From positions 1 through 10,422 of the forward strand of contig CANPXI010000027.1 in the NCBI GenBank assembly GCA_947585885.1: 10,422 nucleotides of DNA, read 5' to 3'. The notes below the pieces were generated by a model, which was not told the DNA's origin, did not search any database, and worked only from the letters and a program-made list of their open reading frames with translations. The translations under genes and the position numbers were made by a program. How positions within the stretch are numbered: position 1 is the stretch's first letter; the number at the start of each line of letters is the position of its first letter. Positions 1-6,815 of the stretch are shown here, piece by piece. Source of the stretch: an uncultured Bacilli bacterium. Its GTDB lineage: Bacteria > Bacillota_I > Bacilli_A > RF39 > UBA660.

Positions 1-1057
1 CACTTCCTAGTACTACATAAGCATTATGGTACGCACCTCTTTCTAAGGCTACATCTATTGCATTATATTTTGGGTTAGAGTCTTGTTTAAAAGAGGCACT
101 TCCACATTCATCAATTATAATAGTGCCTATATTATCAAGAGGAGCAAATACTGCACTTCTTGCACCTACTACCACATTAACTTCTTTGTTAACTATTTTT
201 CTATATTCGTCATATTTTTCTCCTTCACTAAGCGCACTATGAAGTATAGCAACTTTACCATTAAATGCACTAATAAATCTACTAACTATTTGAGGAGTTA
301 AGCTGATTTCTGGAACTAACATAATTGCTGTTTTATTTTGTTTTAATACATGTTTTATTAAGTTTATATATATTTCAGTTTTACCACTTCCAGTAATTCC
401 ATGAAGAAGTATATTTTTGTTTTTTGATTCTATTATTTTATTTAAAGCGTCTTGTTGTTCTATAGTTAGAGTTACTTCTTTTTGTTCTTCTTTTATATAA
501 TCTACTTCTCTTTTTACTTCTTCTTCTTTTAAAAGAACTACTCTTTTATCTATTAGGTTTTTTAATGCAGAACAGTAAATATCTTTTCTTTCTGTTTCTT
601 TTTCTTTTAACTTTTCTATTATTTCTAATTCTTTTTTCTTATTTTTATTGTTAATAATATATTCATCTATGTTTATATCTTTATTTAAGTAGCATACCGT
701 TTTTGTTTTTATGTTAACAACCTTTTTATTACTTGCTTTTAAGGCTCTTGGGAACATTACTTGGTAGCAACTTATTAGTGTTGATAAAGTAGATGCTTGT
801 ATGAATTTTCCTAAAGACATTAATTCTTTATTTAAACAAAAGAAACTTTCTACTATTTTTATTATTTCTTTATATTCAATAGTTTCATCTGTTTTTGGTT
901 TTATATCCATAACAAAACCTTCGACTATTTGCTTACCAAAAGGGACTAATACTTTTTGTCCTACTTTTATATCTTTTTTTAGGTTTTCAGGTATTATATA
1001 ATCGAACTCTTTATCTAAAAGTTTTACACTATATTGTATTAAGACTCCAGCTAGCAT
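1..1057 (-). CDS. priA: Primosomal protein N' (PriA helicase), N-terminal part, cut by window edge
   Basis: I translated this from the reverse strand: 352 residues without a stop, running off the left edge (family length about 730-800). PriA is the DNA helicase that recognises stalled forks and D-loops and starts replisome reloading. The N-terminus (LAGVLIQYSVKLLDKEFDY) matches the PriA 3'-DNA-binding domain. Walker A is GITGSGKT at about residues 220-227, followed by the family blocks LVPEISLTPQ, HSALSEGEK and VVGARSAVFAPL. The DEEH motif reads DECG at about 316-319, and the following YHARD-like block reads YNAID, so the motif-II histidine appears replaced. The ATG lies inside the last codons of the upstream hydrolase gene (ATGCTAG, 7-base overlap), with no clear ribosome binding site, suggesting translational coupling. 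The zinc-binding and C-terminal helicase parts lie outside the window. Confidence 0.93.
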   Translation of the reverse strand, partial: MLAGVLIQYSVKLLDKEFDYIIPENLKKDIKVGQKVLVPFGKQIVEGFVMDIKPKTDETIEYKEIIKIVESFFCLNKELMSLGKFIQASTLSTLISCYQVMFPRALKASNKKVVNIKTKTVCYLNKDINIDEYIINNKNKKKELEIIEKLKEKETERKDIYCSALKNLIDKRVVLLKEEEVKREVDYIKEEQKEVTLTIEQQDALNKIIESKNKNILLHGITGSGKTEIYINLIKHVLKQNKTAIMLVPEISLTPQIVSRFISAFNGKVAILHSALSEGEKYDEYRKIVNKEVNVVVGARSAVFAPLDNIGTIIIDECGSASFKQDSNPKYNAIDVALERGAYHNAYVVLGS

Positions 1058-1575
1058 AGATATGGGTTATTTAGAAGTTCATTTTCTAGAGTTGTAATGC
1101 CACCATGTCCTGGATATAGTTTAGTTTTTTTGTCCATTTTTTTTAGGAGTTCTAAACTATAAGCCATTTCTTCTTCATCTCCTCCTTCTAAATCCATCCT
1201 TCCAATAGAACCTTCGAATACAAAGTCACCTACAAATAAATCATTAGTTTCTTCAAAATAAAATGATACACTGTCCATAGAGTGGCCTTTAGTAGGTATT
1301 ACTTTAAATTTTAGGTTAGCTTCTTTAAATTTGCCTATTGTTTTATAGTCATATACTGGTACATTATATTTTTCTTTAAAATAAGGAAGTGCACCTATAT
1401 GGTCATAATGGTAATGTGTTATTAGTATTGCTTTTAGTTCTAAGTTATTGTTTTTTAAGTATGCTTCAATTTTTTCTTCTTCACTACTAGGATCTACAAT
1501 TATTGCTTCATTTTCGTTATCAATTATATAAGAATTGTTATCAAGTGGTTTTAGTATTAATCTTCTTACGTGCAT
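1051..1575 (-). CDS. Metallo-beta-lactamase-fold hydrolase (glyoxalase II-like)
   Basis: A 174-residue single-domain metallo-beta-lactamase-fold hydrolase of the hydroxyacylglutathione-hydrolase/YqgX-like group, probably cytosolic and binding two metal ions. The metal ligands are visible in order: THYHYDH near residues 53-59 (HxHxDH), GHSMDSV near 97, the aspartate of VGDFVFEGSIGR near 116, and the late histidine of YPGHGG near 156. The N-terminus (LKPLDNNSYII) is the usual first strand, so ATG 1575 is a good start. It has a strong AAAGGAGG seven bases upstream. The gene lies 14 bp after the nucleotidase gene and overlaps priA by 7 bp, so it is the middle gene of a three-gene operon. The substrate cannot be told from sequence: glyoxalase II activity is only one possibility, and family members are often annotated as generic MBL hydrolases. 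Confidence 0.88.
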   Translation of the reverse strand: MHVRRLILKPLDNNSYIIDNENEAIIVDPSSEEEKIEAYLKNNNLELKAILITHYHYDHIGALPYFKEKYNVPVYDYKTIGKFKEANLKFKVIPTKGHSMDSVSFYFEETNDLFVGDFVFEGSIGRMDLEGGDEEEMAYSLELLKKMDKKTKLYPGHGGITTLENELLNNPYLC

Positions 1576-1589
1576 TTTTATTCCTCCTT

Positions 1590-2072
1590 TTAAAACATTT
1601 CTAGTAAACTATCAAGTCTATCTATTACAGGGAAACCTTTTCCATTTAATTTAGTTGAAAATCTTACAGGTATTCCACCTTCAGCTTCCCATTCTCTTAG
1701 GTTTCCAGCATAGTCATCAACTAGAATAGCATCTTTTGTATGTATTATTTTTGTTTTTGATATTGATTTAGGACAAACTATTACTGTTATATCTTCAAAG
1801 TGTTTTCTTATATATTTTACTTTGTCTGCTGCTTCTTTCATAGAATGACAATGAGTTAAAATTCCTATGTTAAATTTGTTACTATCTATTAGTTTTTGTA
1901 TACAGTTAATACTATCATTTATTATATATTTATCTTTTAGTATGCATTTATAGTTAAATTTTTCATAGAATTCTGCATCATCAATTTCATATTCTTGTCT
2001 TTTTGCTTCTTCATAAAGCACTGTTATTGTATCTAATATTACTCCATCAAAGTCAATATATAAATTTTTCAT
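1590..2072 (-). CDS. HAD-superfamily hydrolase, 5'(3')-deoxyribonucleotidase (NT5C)-like
   Basis: A 160-residue HAD phosphatase. Motif I is YIDFDGVILDT with the nucleophile Asp7 and acid/base Asp9. Motif II is ILTHCHS near residue 72. A lysine-rich stretch PKSISKTKI near 102-110 probably supplies motif III. Motif IV is ILVDDYAGNLREW near 116-128. The combination DFDG...VDDY..N...W resembles the NT5C family of small 5'(3')-deoxyribonucleotidases, which dephosphorylate (deoxy)nucleoside monophosphates, but substrate assignment is inference. It is the first gene of the nucleotidase-hydrolase-priA operon. The ATG at 2072 follows an AAGGTGA ribosome binding site and lies about 22 bases after the predicted transcription start of the promoter at 2101-2129. 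Length and motif order look complete. Confidence 0.72.
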   Translation of the reverse strand: MKNLYIDFDGVILDTITVLYEEAKRQEYEIDDAEFYEKFNYKCILKDKYIINDSINCIQKLIDSNKFNIGILTHCHSMKEAADKVKYIRKHFEDITVIVCPKSISKTKIIHTKDAILVDDYAGNLREWEAEGGIPVRFSTKLNGKGFPVIDRLDSLLEMF

Positions 2073-2100
2073 TTTACTTCACCTTACACTTTCTGTTTTA

Positions 2101-2129
2101 ATTATATATATCACACTTTTGTTTGTCAA
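2101..2129 (-). promoter_or_regulatory. Sigma-A promoter of the nucleotidase-hydrolase-priA operon
   Basis: On the minus strand, TTGACA (2129-2124) and TATAAT (2106-2101) are separated by exactly 17 bp. Both hexamers match consensus perfectly. The expected start is near 2094, giving a leader of about 22 nt with the AAGGTGA ribosome binding site. The TGA stop of the DUF4186 gene is inside the -35 box. Confidence 0.85.
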
Positions 2130-2494
2130 CTATTATTTTTATATTTTTTATATTCTTTTTCTATACTATACATTATTAGGTTAACTATATAATCTATTTC
2201 TTCTTTAGATAGTTCTTTGTTAGGTTTTATTTTATGCCATTTATATAAGCAATTCCTACAACAAGTTGCAGTTTTATGTTGTGTTATAAATACAGGGTGC
2301 CCTTTCATTGGAGTTTGACGTCCATCATAAGGCACTATAGCACCAGATAAACGTTTTGTAATAAAGTCATAAGCATGTTCTTTTATTTTTTCTAAGCCTA
2401 CTCTATCTATATATTCAAAGTCTTTTTGTTTTAAATAGAAACTACTTCTAAATTTTGAAGTACTTAGTTTTTCTAATATTTTCTCTTCTTTCAT
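2126..2494 (-). CDS. DUF4186 family protein
   Basis: A 122-residue protein that I recognise as DUF4186, a small bacterial family of unknown function. The hallmark blocks are present: FRSSFYLKQKDFEYI at about 15-29, the block GRQTPMKGHPVFITQHKTAT around 58-77, and CCRNCLYKWHKI at 78-89. The last has three closely spaced cysteines and a histidine that could bind a metal, although that is inference. It is a complete family-length protein with no signal peptide or membrane span. No clear Shine-Dalgarno sequence precedes ATG 2494; the 20 bases upstream are almost only A and T, so initiation may be weak or leaderless. It sits between the ABC-transporter terminator and the nucleotidase promoter, so it is probably transcribed on its own or with read-through into the downstream operon. 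Confidence 0.85.
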   Translation of the reverse strand: MKEEKILEKLSTSKFRSSFYLKQKDFEYIDRVGLEKIKEHAYDFITKRLSGAIVPYDGRQTPMKGHPVFITQHKTATCCRNCLYKWHKIKPNKELSKEEIDYIVNLIMYSIEKEYKKYKNNS

Positions 2495-2516
2495 ATTTTT
2501 ATTTTATCAAATTTAT

Positions 2517-2554
2517 TAAAAAAAGTAAGCCTATTTATTTATAAACTTACTTTT
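2517..2554 (-). terminator. Intrinsic terminator after the ABC transporter gene
   Basis: Inverted repeat AAAAGTAAG (2546-2554 on the minus strand) with CTTACTTTT (2521-2529), a 16-nt loop, and a T run on the minus strand (opposite A's at 2518-2524). It starts 5 bp beyond the stop codon at 2559. The stem is AT-rich and the loop long, so moderate strength is expected. Confidence 0.7.
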
Positions 2555-2558
2555 GTTA

Positions 2559-5500
2559 TTATTCACTTCTTAGTGCTTCTACTGGATCTTTTTTAGATGC
2601 AGCTTTTGCAGGAATTAAACCACCTATTAGTGTTAATATTATTGATAGTATTATTAGTATTATTGCACTTGTGATTTTAAGGGAAGCAGATAATGGAATG
2701 TTTCCTGTAAAATGATGCAAAACTTTATTAATTATTGGTATTAGTGTATAAGACAAGCCTATTCCAAATAGTCCAGAAAGTAAACCAATTATAAATGTTT
2801 CTGCATTAAATATTGAAGAGATGTTTCCTTTTGATGCACCTATTGCTCTTAGTATACCTATTTCTTTTGTTCTTTCGTAAACTGAAATGTATGTGATTAC
2901 ACCTATCATAATACTTGATACTACTAGTGAAATAGATACAAAAGCGATTAAAACATAACTTACAGCATTTACTATGGTTTTAACTGAAGACATAAGTATT
3001 CCAGTTGTATCTGAATATTTTATTTCTTGGTCTTCATCTACAATTTTATTATAGTCTTTTATAAATGATAGAAAGTTTTCTTTTCCATCAAAACTATTAA
3101 AATAGAATGATATGTATGTTGGTTCTTCTTTATCTTGATAACCTAGAGCTATTAGATTTGTTTTTTGTGTCGTTTCTGTTTTATTCATCATAGCACTTAC
3201 AACTCTAGTAAGTTCATCTTCTGTAAAATTAAGGGTGAATGCACTTGCAATTTTGTCTTGATCTATGTTAAATGAAGATGAGAAACTTTTTGTTATGTTT
3301 CCTGTTAATTCTCCTACTTTTGTAAGTACTTCTTTTTTCACTTTTGCTTCTGTCATAGTTTTAGCCATTGTATCAATTGTACCTATTATAGGGGTAGAAG
3401 ATAAGTAATCATTGATTACCTCATTCTTTGTTTCTTCTATCACTTCTGCTTTTGGGTTTTCTGCATCTATTACAAAGTTAGGATCTTGTAATTTCATATT
3501 TGTATTATATTTAGTTATGTAAGAAGCAAGTAAGCCTTTTAGTAAACCAGAGTAAGTTGTTTGTAGTGCAGAAGTTGGAATTATATATTCTTTTTCCATA
3601 TTAGATAGTAAAGATGTATTATTACTTAAGTAGGTATTTACTATTTTATCTATATCTGTTAAAGAGAATTCTCCATTAATAGTATCAAAAATGTTATTTG
3701 TAAATGTATTTAAGTTGTTTGTAAATAAAGTTCTTGCAGGAGTTGTATCTATAGATATTGAGTTATTTATTTCTGTCATATATTCTTGTGTTTCTTTTTC
3801 TATTAATTGTGGATCAATATTAATATTAAATGCATTTTGTAATTTCTTTTCATCTATTTTTACTAGGTCAGTAAATTCAAAATCAAAATTGTTTTTATTA
3901 CTTCCAAATTTATTTCCACTAAAAACGTCTGTTTCTTCATCTTCAATTTGTTTTTTTACTACATCTTTAGTTAATGAGTAATCAATTATATGATCTATTA
4001 ATTCGTTTGTATATGCTACCCCTGGACTTAAGGCCATAGAAGAGACTCCTTCTTTTGGACTTACAATTCCTACTATTTTTAGTTTAAGAGCATTATTATA
4101 TAAGTCACTCATATAGTTTTCATCTTTTGACATATCTTCATATACATTATATTTAGTGTTATATTTGTATGTATCTGAAGGCATTATTAATCTTAAGTCA
4201 ATGTTCATTAAGTCTTCATATGTTAGTGTCATTGGGTCATTTTTTATGTCTACTGTTTCTCCACTCATTATGCTAGTTATCATTTTTGTTAGTTCAGAAG
4301 TATCTCTTAAGCCTAAAGAGTAAACTAGTAAATCAGATATGGTGTTTGGTTCAGATAATACTATTATCATCTCATCATAGTTTTCTGGCCATTTTCCGGC
4401 TAGTACATTGTAGTCTTTTTCTATTTCACTACGGTTATCTACCATACTAGTGAATACTGAAGTCATACTAGAATATGAACTCATTAAAGTACTATTACCC
4501 ATTACACTACTAAATACGTCACTTGGGTTAAGTCTTACTATTTTATTTGTTTTATCTATTGTGTATATGGTAGGATCTATACTATAAGAATATTGTACGT
4601 TTGATAAGTCTTTTTCTACTTTTTCATAGTTATCTTCTAAGTAGTGTTTAAAACTTTTTAAGTCATTTGTGCTTACACTTGATAGCATAGATGTTATGTA
4701 TTGTTCTTCTTTTACTTCGTTACTATTATTTGTTAAGGTACTTCCACTTCTCATTGATAGTAAAAGAGAGGTTAAGTCAGCAGATTCTTGTTGTATTACT
4801 AAAGGATACGAAGTTAGTGTGTCTTCTTGAATGGAATCAACATAGTTTTGGAAACCAGTTGAAACAGCAAGTATTAAGGCTATTCCTATTATACCTATGG
4901 AACCAGCGATTGAGACTAATATAGTTCTCGCTTTTTTAGTCATTAAATTATTAAATGATAAGGATAATGCGGTTAGAAATGACATTTTTGTTTTTTTAGA
5001 TTTATCAATTTCTGTTTCTTTTTTTTCTCTTGTGTCTATTTTTCCGTCATATGGGTTTGAGTCTGATATTATTTTTCCATCTTTAATATTTATTATTCTA
5101 CTTGAGTATTCTTTTGCTAAGTCTGGGTTATGTGTTACCATTATTACCAGTTTATCTTTTGATATTTTTTTAAGTAAGTCCATTATTTGGACTGATGTTT
5201 CTGAATCAAGAGCACCAGTTGGTTCATCTGCTAGTATTATCTCTGGGTTATTTATAAGGGCTCTTGCAATAGCGACTCTTTGCATTTGTCCACCTGATAA
5301 TTGGTTAGGCTTTTTGTTTATATGACTTTCTAGGCCTACCTCTTTTAAGGCTTCTATTGCTCGTTTTTTTCTTTCATTTTTTGATATTCCAGATAAAGTT
5401 AAAGCTAGTTCTACATTTTTAAGTATTGTTTGGTGTGTTATTAAATTATAACTTTGAAATATAAAACCTACCCTGTGATTACGGTATGAGTCCCAATCTC

Positions 5501-5723
5501 TATCTTTAAATTTTTTTGTACTTACTTCATTTACGATTAAATCACCAGAAGTGTATTCATCTAGTCCGCCTATTATATTTAAAAATGTAGTTTTACCTGA
5601 ACCTGAAGGACCTAGAATAGAAGCAAATTCGTGTTTTCTAAAATTAACACTTACTTTATCTAATGCTTTTTGTTCAAAGCCTTCAGTTTTATATATTTTG
5701 CTAATATTTTTTATTTCTATCAT
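2559..5723 (-). CDS. ABC transporter, ATP-binding domain fused to FtsX/MacB-type permease
   Basis: A 1054-residue fusion. Residues 1-225 form a MacB/LolD-type ATPase: Walker A GPSGSGKT (38-45), Q-loop Gln90, signature LSGGQ (142-146), Walker B ILADEP with Asp166/Glu167, and H-loop His198. After a charged linker, the permease has one transmembrane helix at about 267-289, a very large extracytoplasmic domain (about 290-917, rich in Ser/Thr/Asn), and three C-terminal helices at about 920-945, 976-998 and 1014-1034. Between them are the conserved FtsX-type segment YERTKEIGILRAIGAS and the end PAKAASKKDPVEALR. This is the mechanotransmission (type VII) architecture, typical of peptide/antibiotic efflux, lipoprotein handling or envelope signalling; the substrate is unknown. 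One gene encodes both parts, so a homodimer would complete the transporter. ATG 5723 has an AGGTGA site upstream. It is flanked by terminators, hence monocistronic. Confidence 0.93.
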   Translation of the reverse strand: MIEIKNISKIYKTEGFEQKALDKVSVNFRKHEFASILGPSGSGKTTFLNIIGGLDEYTSGDLIVNEVSTKKFKDRDWDSYRNHRVGFIFQSYNLITHQTILKNVELALTLSGISKNERKKRAIEALKEVGLESHINKKPNQLSGGQMQRVAIARALINNPEIILADEPTGALDSETSVQIMDLLKKISKDKLVIMVTHNPDLAKEYSSRIINIKDGKIISDSNPYDGKIDTREKKETEIDKSKKTKMSFLTALSLSFNNLMTKKARTILVSIAGSIGIIGIALILAVSTGFQNYVDSIQEDTLTSYPLVIQQESADLTSLLLSMRSGSTLTNNSNEVKEEQYITSMLSSVSTNDLKSFKHYLEDNYEKVEKDLSNVQYSYSIDPTIYTIDKTNKIVRLNPSDVFSSVMGNSTLMSSYSSMTSVFTSMVDNRSEIEKDYNVLAGKWPENYDEMIIVLSEPNTISDLLVYSLGLRDTSELTKMITSIMSGETVDIKNDPMTLTYEDLMNIDLRLIMPSDTYKYNTKYNVYEDMSKDENYMSDLYNNALKLKIVGIVSPKEGVSSMALSPGVAYTNELIDHIIDYSLTKDVVKKQIEDEETDVFSGNKFGSNKNNFDFEFTDLVKIDEKKLQNAFNINIDPQLIEKETQEYMTEINNSISIDTTPARTLFTNNLNTFTNNIFDTINGEFSLTDIDKIVNTYLSNNTSLLSNMEKEYIIPTSALQTTYSGLLKGLLASYITKYNTNMKLQDPNFVIDAENPKAEVIEETKNEVINDYLSSTPIIGTIDTMAKTMTEAKVKKEVLTKVGELTGNITKSFSSSFNIDQDKIASAFTLNFTEDELTRVVSAMMNKTETTQKTNLIALGYQDKEEPTYISFYFNSFDGKENFLSFIKDYNKIVDEDQEIKYSDTTGILMSSVKTIVNAVSYVLIAFVSISLVVSSIMIGVITYISVYERTKEIGILRAIGASKGNISSIFNAETFIIGLLSGLFGIGLSYTLIPIINKVLHHFTGNIPLSASLKITSAIILIILSIILTLIGGLIPAKAASKKDPVEALRSE

Positions 5724-5765
5724 TTAATCACCTAGATTCTTTTAATCTTTTTGTGTTACATATAA

Positions 5766-5771
5766 ATTATA
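5766..5771 (-). promoter_or_regulatory. Possible -10 box of the ABC transporter gene
   Basis: A perfect TATAAT lies on the minus strand 43 bp upstream of ATG 5723, in the AT-rich gap after the hsp20 terminator. No convincing -35 hexamer sits 17 bp upstream (TATGAT), so this is only a candidate. Nothing else recognisable is seen in 5724-5846. Confidence 0.3.
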
Positions 5772-5846
5772 CACTAAAATTATTAAATATCATATTATAA
5801 AATTATGAAATTTTCTTGAAATTTATTATAAAATCTTTTGTTCATT

Positions 5847-5873
5847 AAAAAAAGTAGACTTTTTTGTCTACTT
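5847..5873 (-). terminator. Intrinsic terminator after hsp20
   Basis: Minus-strand stem AAGTAGAC / GTCTACTT (5866-5873 with 5852-5859), a six-A loop, and a run of T's continuing from the stem (opposite A's 5847-5853). A compact perfect 8-bp stem plus U tract, 20 bp after the hsp20 stop. Confidence 0.88.
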
Positions 5874-5892
5874 CTTGTACTAAATTAATAGT

Positions 5893-6312
5893 TTAGTCTT
5901 CAATTTGAACGTATTTCTTTTCAGGTAATTCTTTCTTTTCTTCTTTTTTAGGTACTACTAGAGTTAGTGTTCCGTTTTTAAATGAAGCTTTGATGTCTTC
6001 AGTTTTAATTTCATCACCTACATAGAAACTTCTAGAACATTCTCCAAAGTATCTTTCTCTTCTTACAAATTTACCTTTTTCTTTTTCATCATTTTCTTTG
6101 TTCATAGAAGCGTTTACTGTTAAGTAACCATTTTCTACTTCAATTTTAATGTTTTCTTTTTCATATCCAGGTAAATCAACTTCTATTTCATAATTACCTT
6201 TATGTTCTTTGATGTCTGTTTTCATTATTCTGCTTTCATTTTTTGTAAAGAATGGATCATCGAACATATCCTCAAAAATATCAAAACTATCTCTTCTTGG
6301 TATCATAAACAT
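5893..6312 (-). CDS. Small heat-shock protein, Hsp20/alpha-crystallin family
   Basis: A 139-residue small heat-shock protein, an ATP-independent holdase that keeps unfolding proteins soluble in the cytosol. The alpha-crystallin domain spans about residues 29-121. It starts with KTDIKEHKGNYEIEVDLPGY, passes through the ENGYLTVNA strand and RRERYFGECSRSFYV, and ends in the classic FKNGTLTLVVPKK. A short N-terminal arm (MFMIPRRDSFDIFEDMF) and a C-terminal tail with a V-Q-I triplet (IxI-like oligomer contact) complete the usual architecture. I chose ATG 6312, not the upstream ATG 6381, because only 6312 has a ribosome binding site (AAAGGAAG, nine bases away) and the family's normal N-terminus; the 23-codon extension would lie in the 5' leader hairpin. 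A sigma-A promoter overlapping a CIRCE element upstream points to HrcA repression and heat induction. Confidence 0.93.
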   Translation of the reverse strand: MFMIPRRDSFDIFEDMFDDPFFTKNESRIMKTDIKEHKGNYEIEVDLPGYEKENIKIEVENGYLTVNASMNKENDEKEKGKFVRRERYFGECSRSFYVGDEIKTEDIKASFKNGTLTLVVPKKEEKKELPEKKYVQIED

Positions 6313-6381
6313 ATTAATCAACTTCCTTTCTTTATGTGTTATCATATAAGGTAGCACATTATATATATTAATAATACCCAT

Positions 6382-6404
6382 AAAAAGTAAATTTATTACT
6401 TTTT
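6382..6404 (-). promoter_or_regulatory. 5' leader hairpin of hsp20 mRNA
   Basis: Perfect 9-bp inverted repeat AAAAAGTAA / TTACTTTTT (6396-6404 with 6382-6390) with a 5-nt loop. It begins only 2-3 nt after the predicted transcription start near 6406, so the mRNA should open with this stem. No U tract follows, so it is not a terminator. It could be a 5' stabiliser or could melt with temperature; both are inference. Confidence 0.5.
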
Positions 6405-6412
6405 ACAATTAC

Positions 6413-6441
6413 ATTGTAACACTAAAAATTAGCACTGTCAA
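6413..6441 (-). promoter_or_regulatory. Sigma-A promoter of hsp20
   Basis: On the minus strand, TTGACA (6441-6436) and TACAAT (6418-6413) are separated by 17 bp. The -35 box lies inside the CIRCE element, so a bound repressor would block RNA polymerase directly. The predicted start near 6406 gives a leader of about 94 nt. Confidence 0.8.
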
Positions 6442-6455
6442 TAGTTGAGTGCTAA
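6429..6455. promoter_or_regulatory. CIRCE operator (HrcA binding site)
   Basis: TTAGCACTG, nine bases, then GAGTGCTAA. The CIRCE consensus is TTAGCACTC-N9-GAGTGCTAA, so there is a single mismatch, the last base of the left half. CIRCE binds the heat-shock repressor HrcA, usually at groESL and dnaK operons. Here it covers the -35 region of hsp20. Confidence 0.9.
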
Positions 6456-6575
6456 TTTATTTTGATTTACATATAAATAAAAAATTACCTAACCTAGCAT
6501 TTAAATTGTACCCATAAAAATGGACATAGAAAAAAACACCTAACACAGTGTTGCCAAGTATTTTTTTTATTTAAA
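6456..6575. repeat. Decayed remnant of a fourth repeat unit
   Basis: No gene is seen here, but the stretch aligns with the 3' third of the tandem units that follow. A TACCTAAC...AGCAT block (from about 6486) matches the hairpin region, and AACACCTAACACAGTGTTG (6537-6555) matches the 3' arm. The run of eight T's at 6561-6568 matches the sense terminator. The peptide gene, its promoter and the left half of the unit are missing; the unit stops where the hsp20 control region begins. Confidence 0.6.
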
Positions 6576-6593
6576 GTTTCCTTCAGTAACTAT

Positions 6594-6623
6594 AATATAC
6601 CACATTTAAAAAAAATTATTCAA
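6594..6623 (-). promoter_or_regulatory. Candidate antisense promoter left of unit A (orphan copy)
   Basis: Minus strand: TTGAAT (6623-6618), 18 bp, then TATATT (6599-6594) preceded by TGG, an extended -10. It would transcribe leftwards through the decayed unit towards hsp20. The same element is found at the right of units A, B and C, with 17-bp spacers. Confidence 0.45.
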
Positions 6624-6630
6624 TATGTTA

Positions 6631-6659
6631 TTGACCATAGAATAATTGTTTGATATAAT
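6631..6659 (+). promoter_or_regulatory. Promoter of peptide unit A
   Basis: TTGACC, 17 bp, TATAAT. The A at 6666, seven bases after the -10 box, is the first base of the 5' arm that pairs with the transcript's 3' end. Equivalent promoters sit at the same place in units B and C. Confidence 0.75.
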
Positions 6660-6734
6660 ACTTATAGAACATTTGACAAGTTGGGTGTCACCACTAATTA
6701 CAGGAGGGTTTTGGCTAGAAAGGTGGTGATTATA

Positions 6735-6815
6735 ATGGCAGGTAAAGATTTTATAATTTTTATTTTAACCATTATAGTTCTTTTGTTAGTCATCTTGTTA
6801 TTCAGAACTATATAA
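6735..6815 (+). CDS. 26-residue hydrophobic membrane peptide, unit A
   Basis: The ORF is below the usual length cut-off. It encodes 26 residues: an N-terminal MAGKDF, then about 17 nearly uninterrupted Ile/Leu/Val/Phe residues, then FRTI. That is one transmembrane helix with a charged K-D start and a single arginine near the end. The start is preceded by AAGGTGGTGAT, an almost complete match to the anti-Shine-Dalgarno partner. Unit C encodes the identical peptide and unit B a 14/26 identical one of the same length, with several synonymous codon differences (GAT/GAC, TTT/TTC, ATT/ATA, TTA/CTA), which argues for translation under selection. Size and composition resemble type I toxins such as Ibs, ShoB or the Fst/Ldr group, but I see no direct homology. 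A non-toxic small membrane peptide is the alternative. Confidence 0.68.
   Translation: MAGKDFIIFILTIIVLLLVILLFRTI

Noticed and set aside
2126..2128. Possible UGA reassignment, as in Mollicutes
   Set aside because: TGA ends the DUF4186 gene and the GerA-type gene at family-typical ends, and tryptophan is encoded by TGG, so the standard bacterial code applies.
4691..5325. Plus-strand open reading frames inside the ABC transporter gene (and similarly inside rlmD, priA and gerA)
   Set aside because: They are shadows of well-supported genes on the opposite strand or in another frame; no ribosome binding sites and no recognisable domains.
6313..6381. Upstream ATG at 6381 extending Hsp20 by 23 residues
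   Set aside because: No ribosome binding site; the extension lies in the predicted leader hairpin and has no similarity to Hsp20 N-termini. ATG 6312 has AAAGGAAG at good distance.
6711..6734. In-frame TTG start (TTGGCTAGA) for the unit A peptide, giving eight extra residues
   Set aside because: AGGAGG is only three bases from this TTG, the extension is not conserved in unit B, and the ATG at 6735 has the better-spaced AAGGTGGTGAT.
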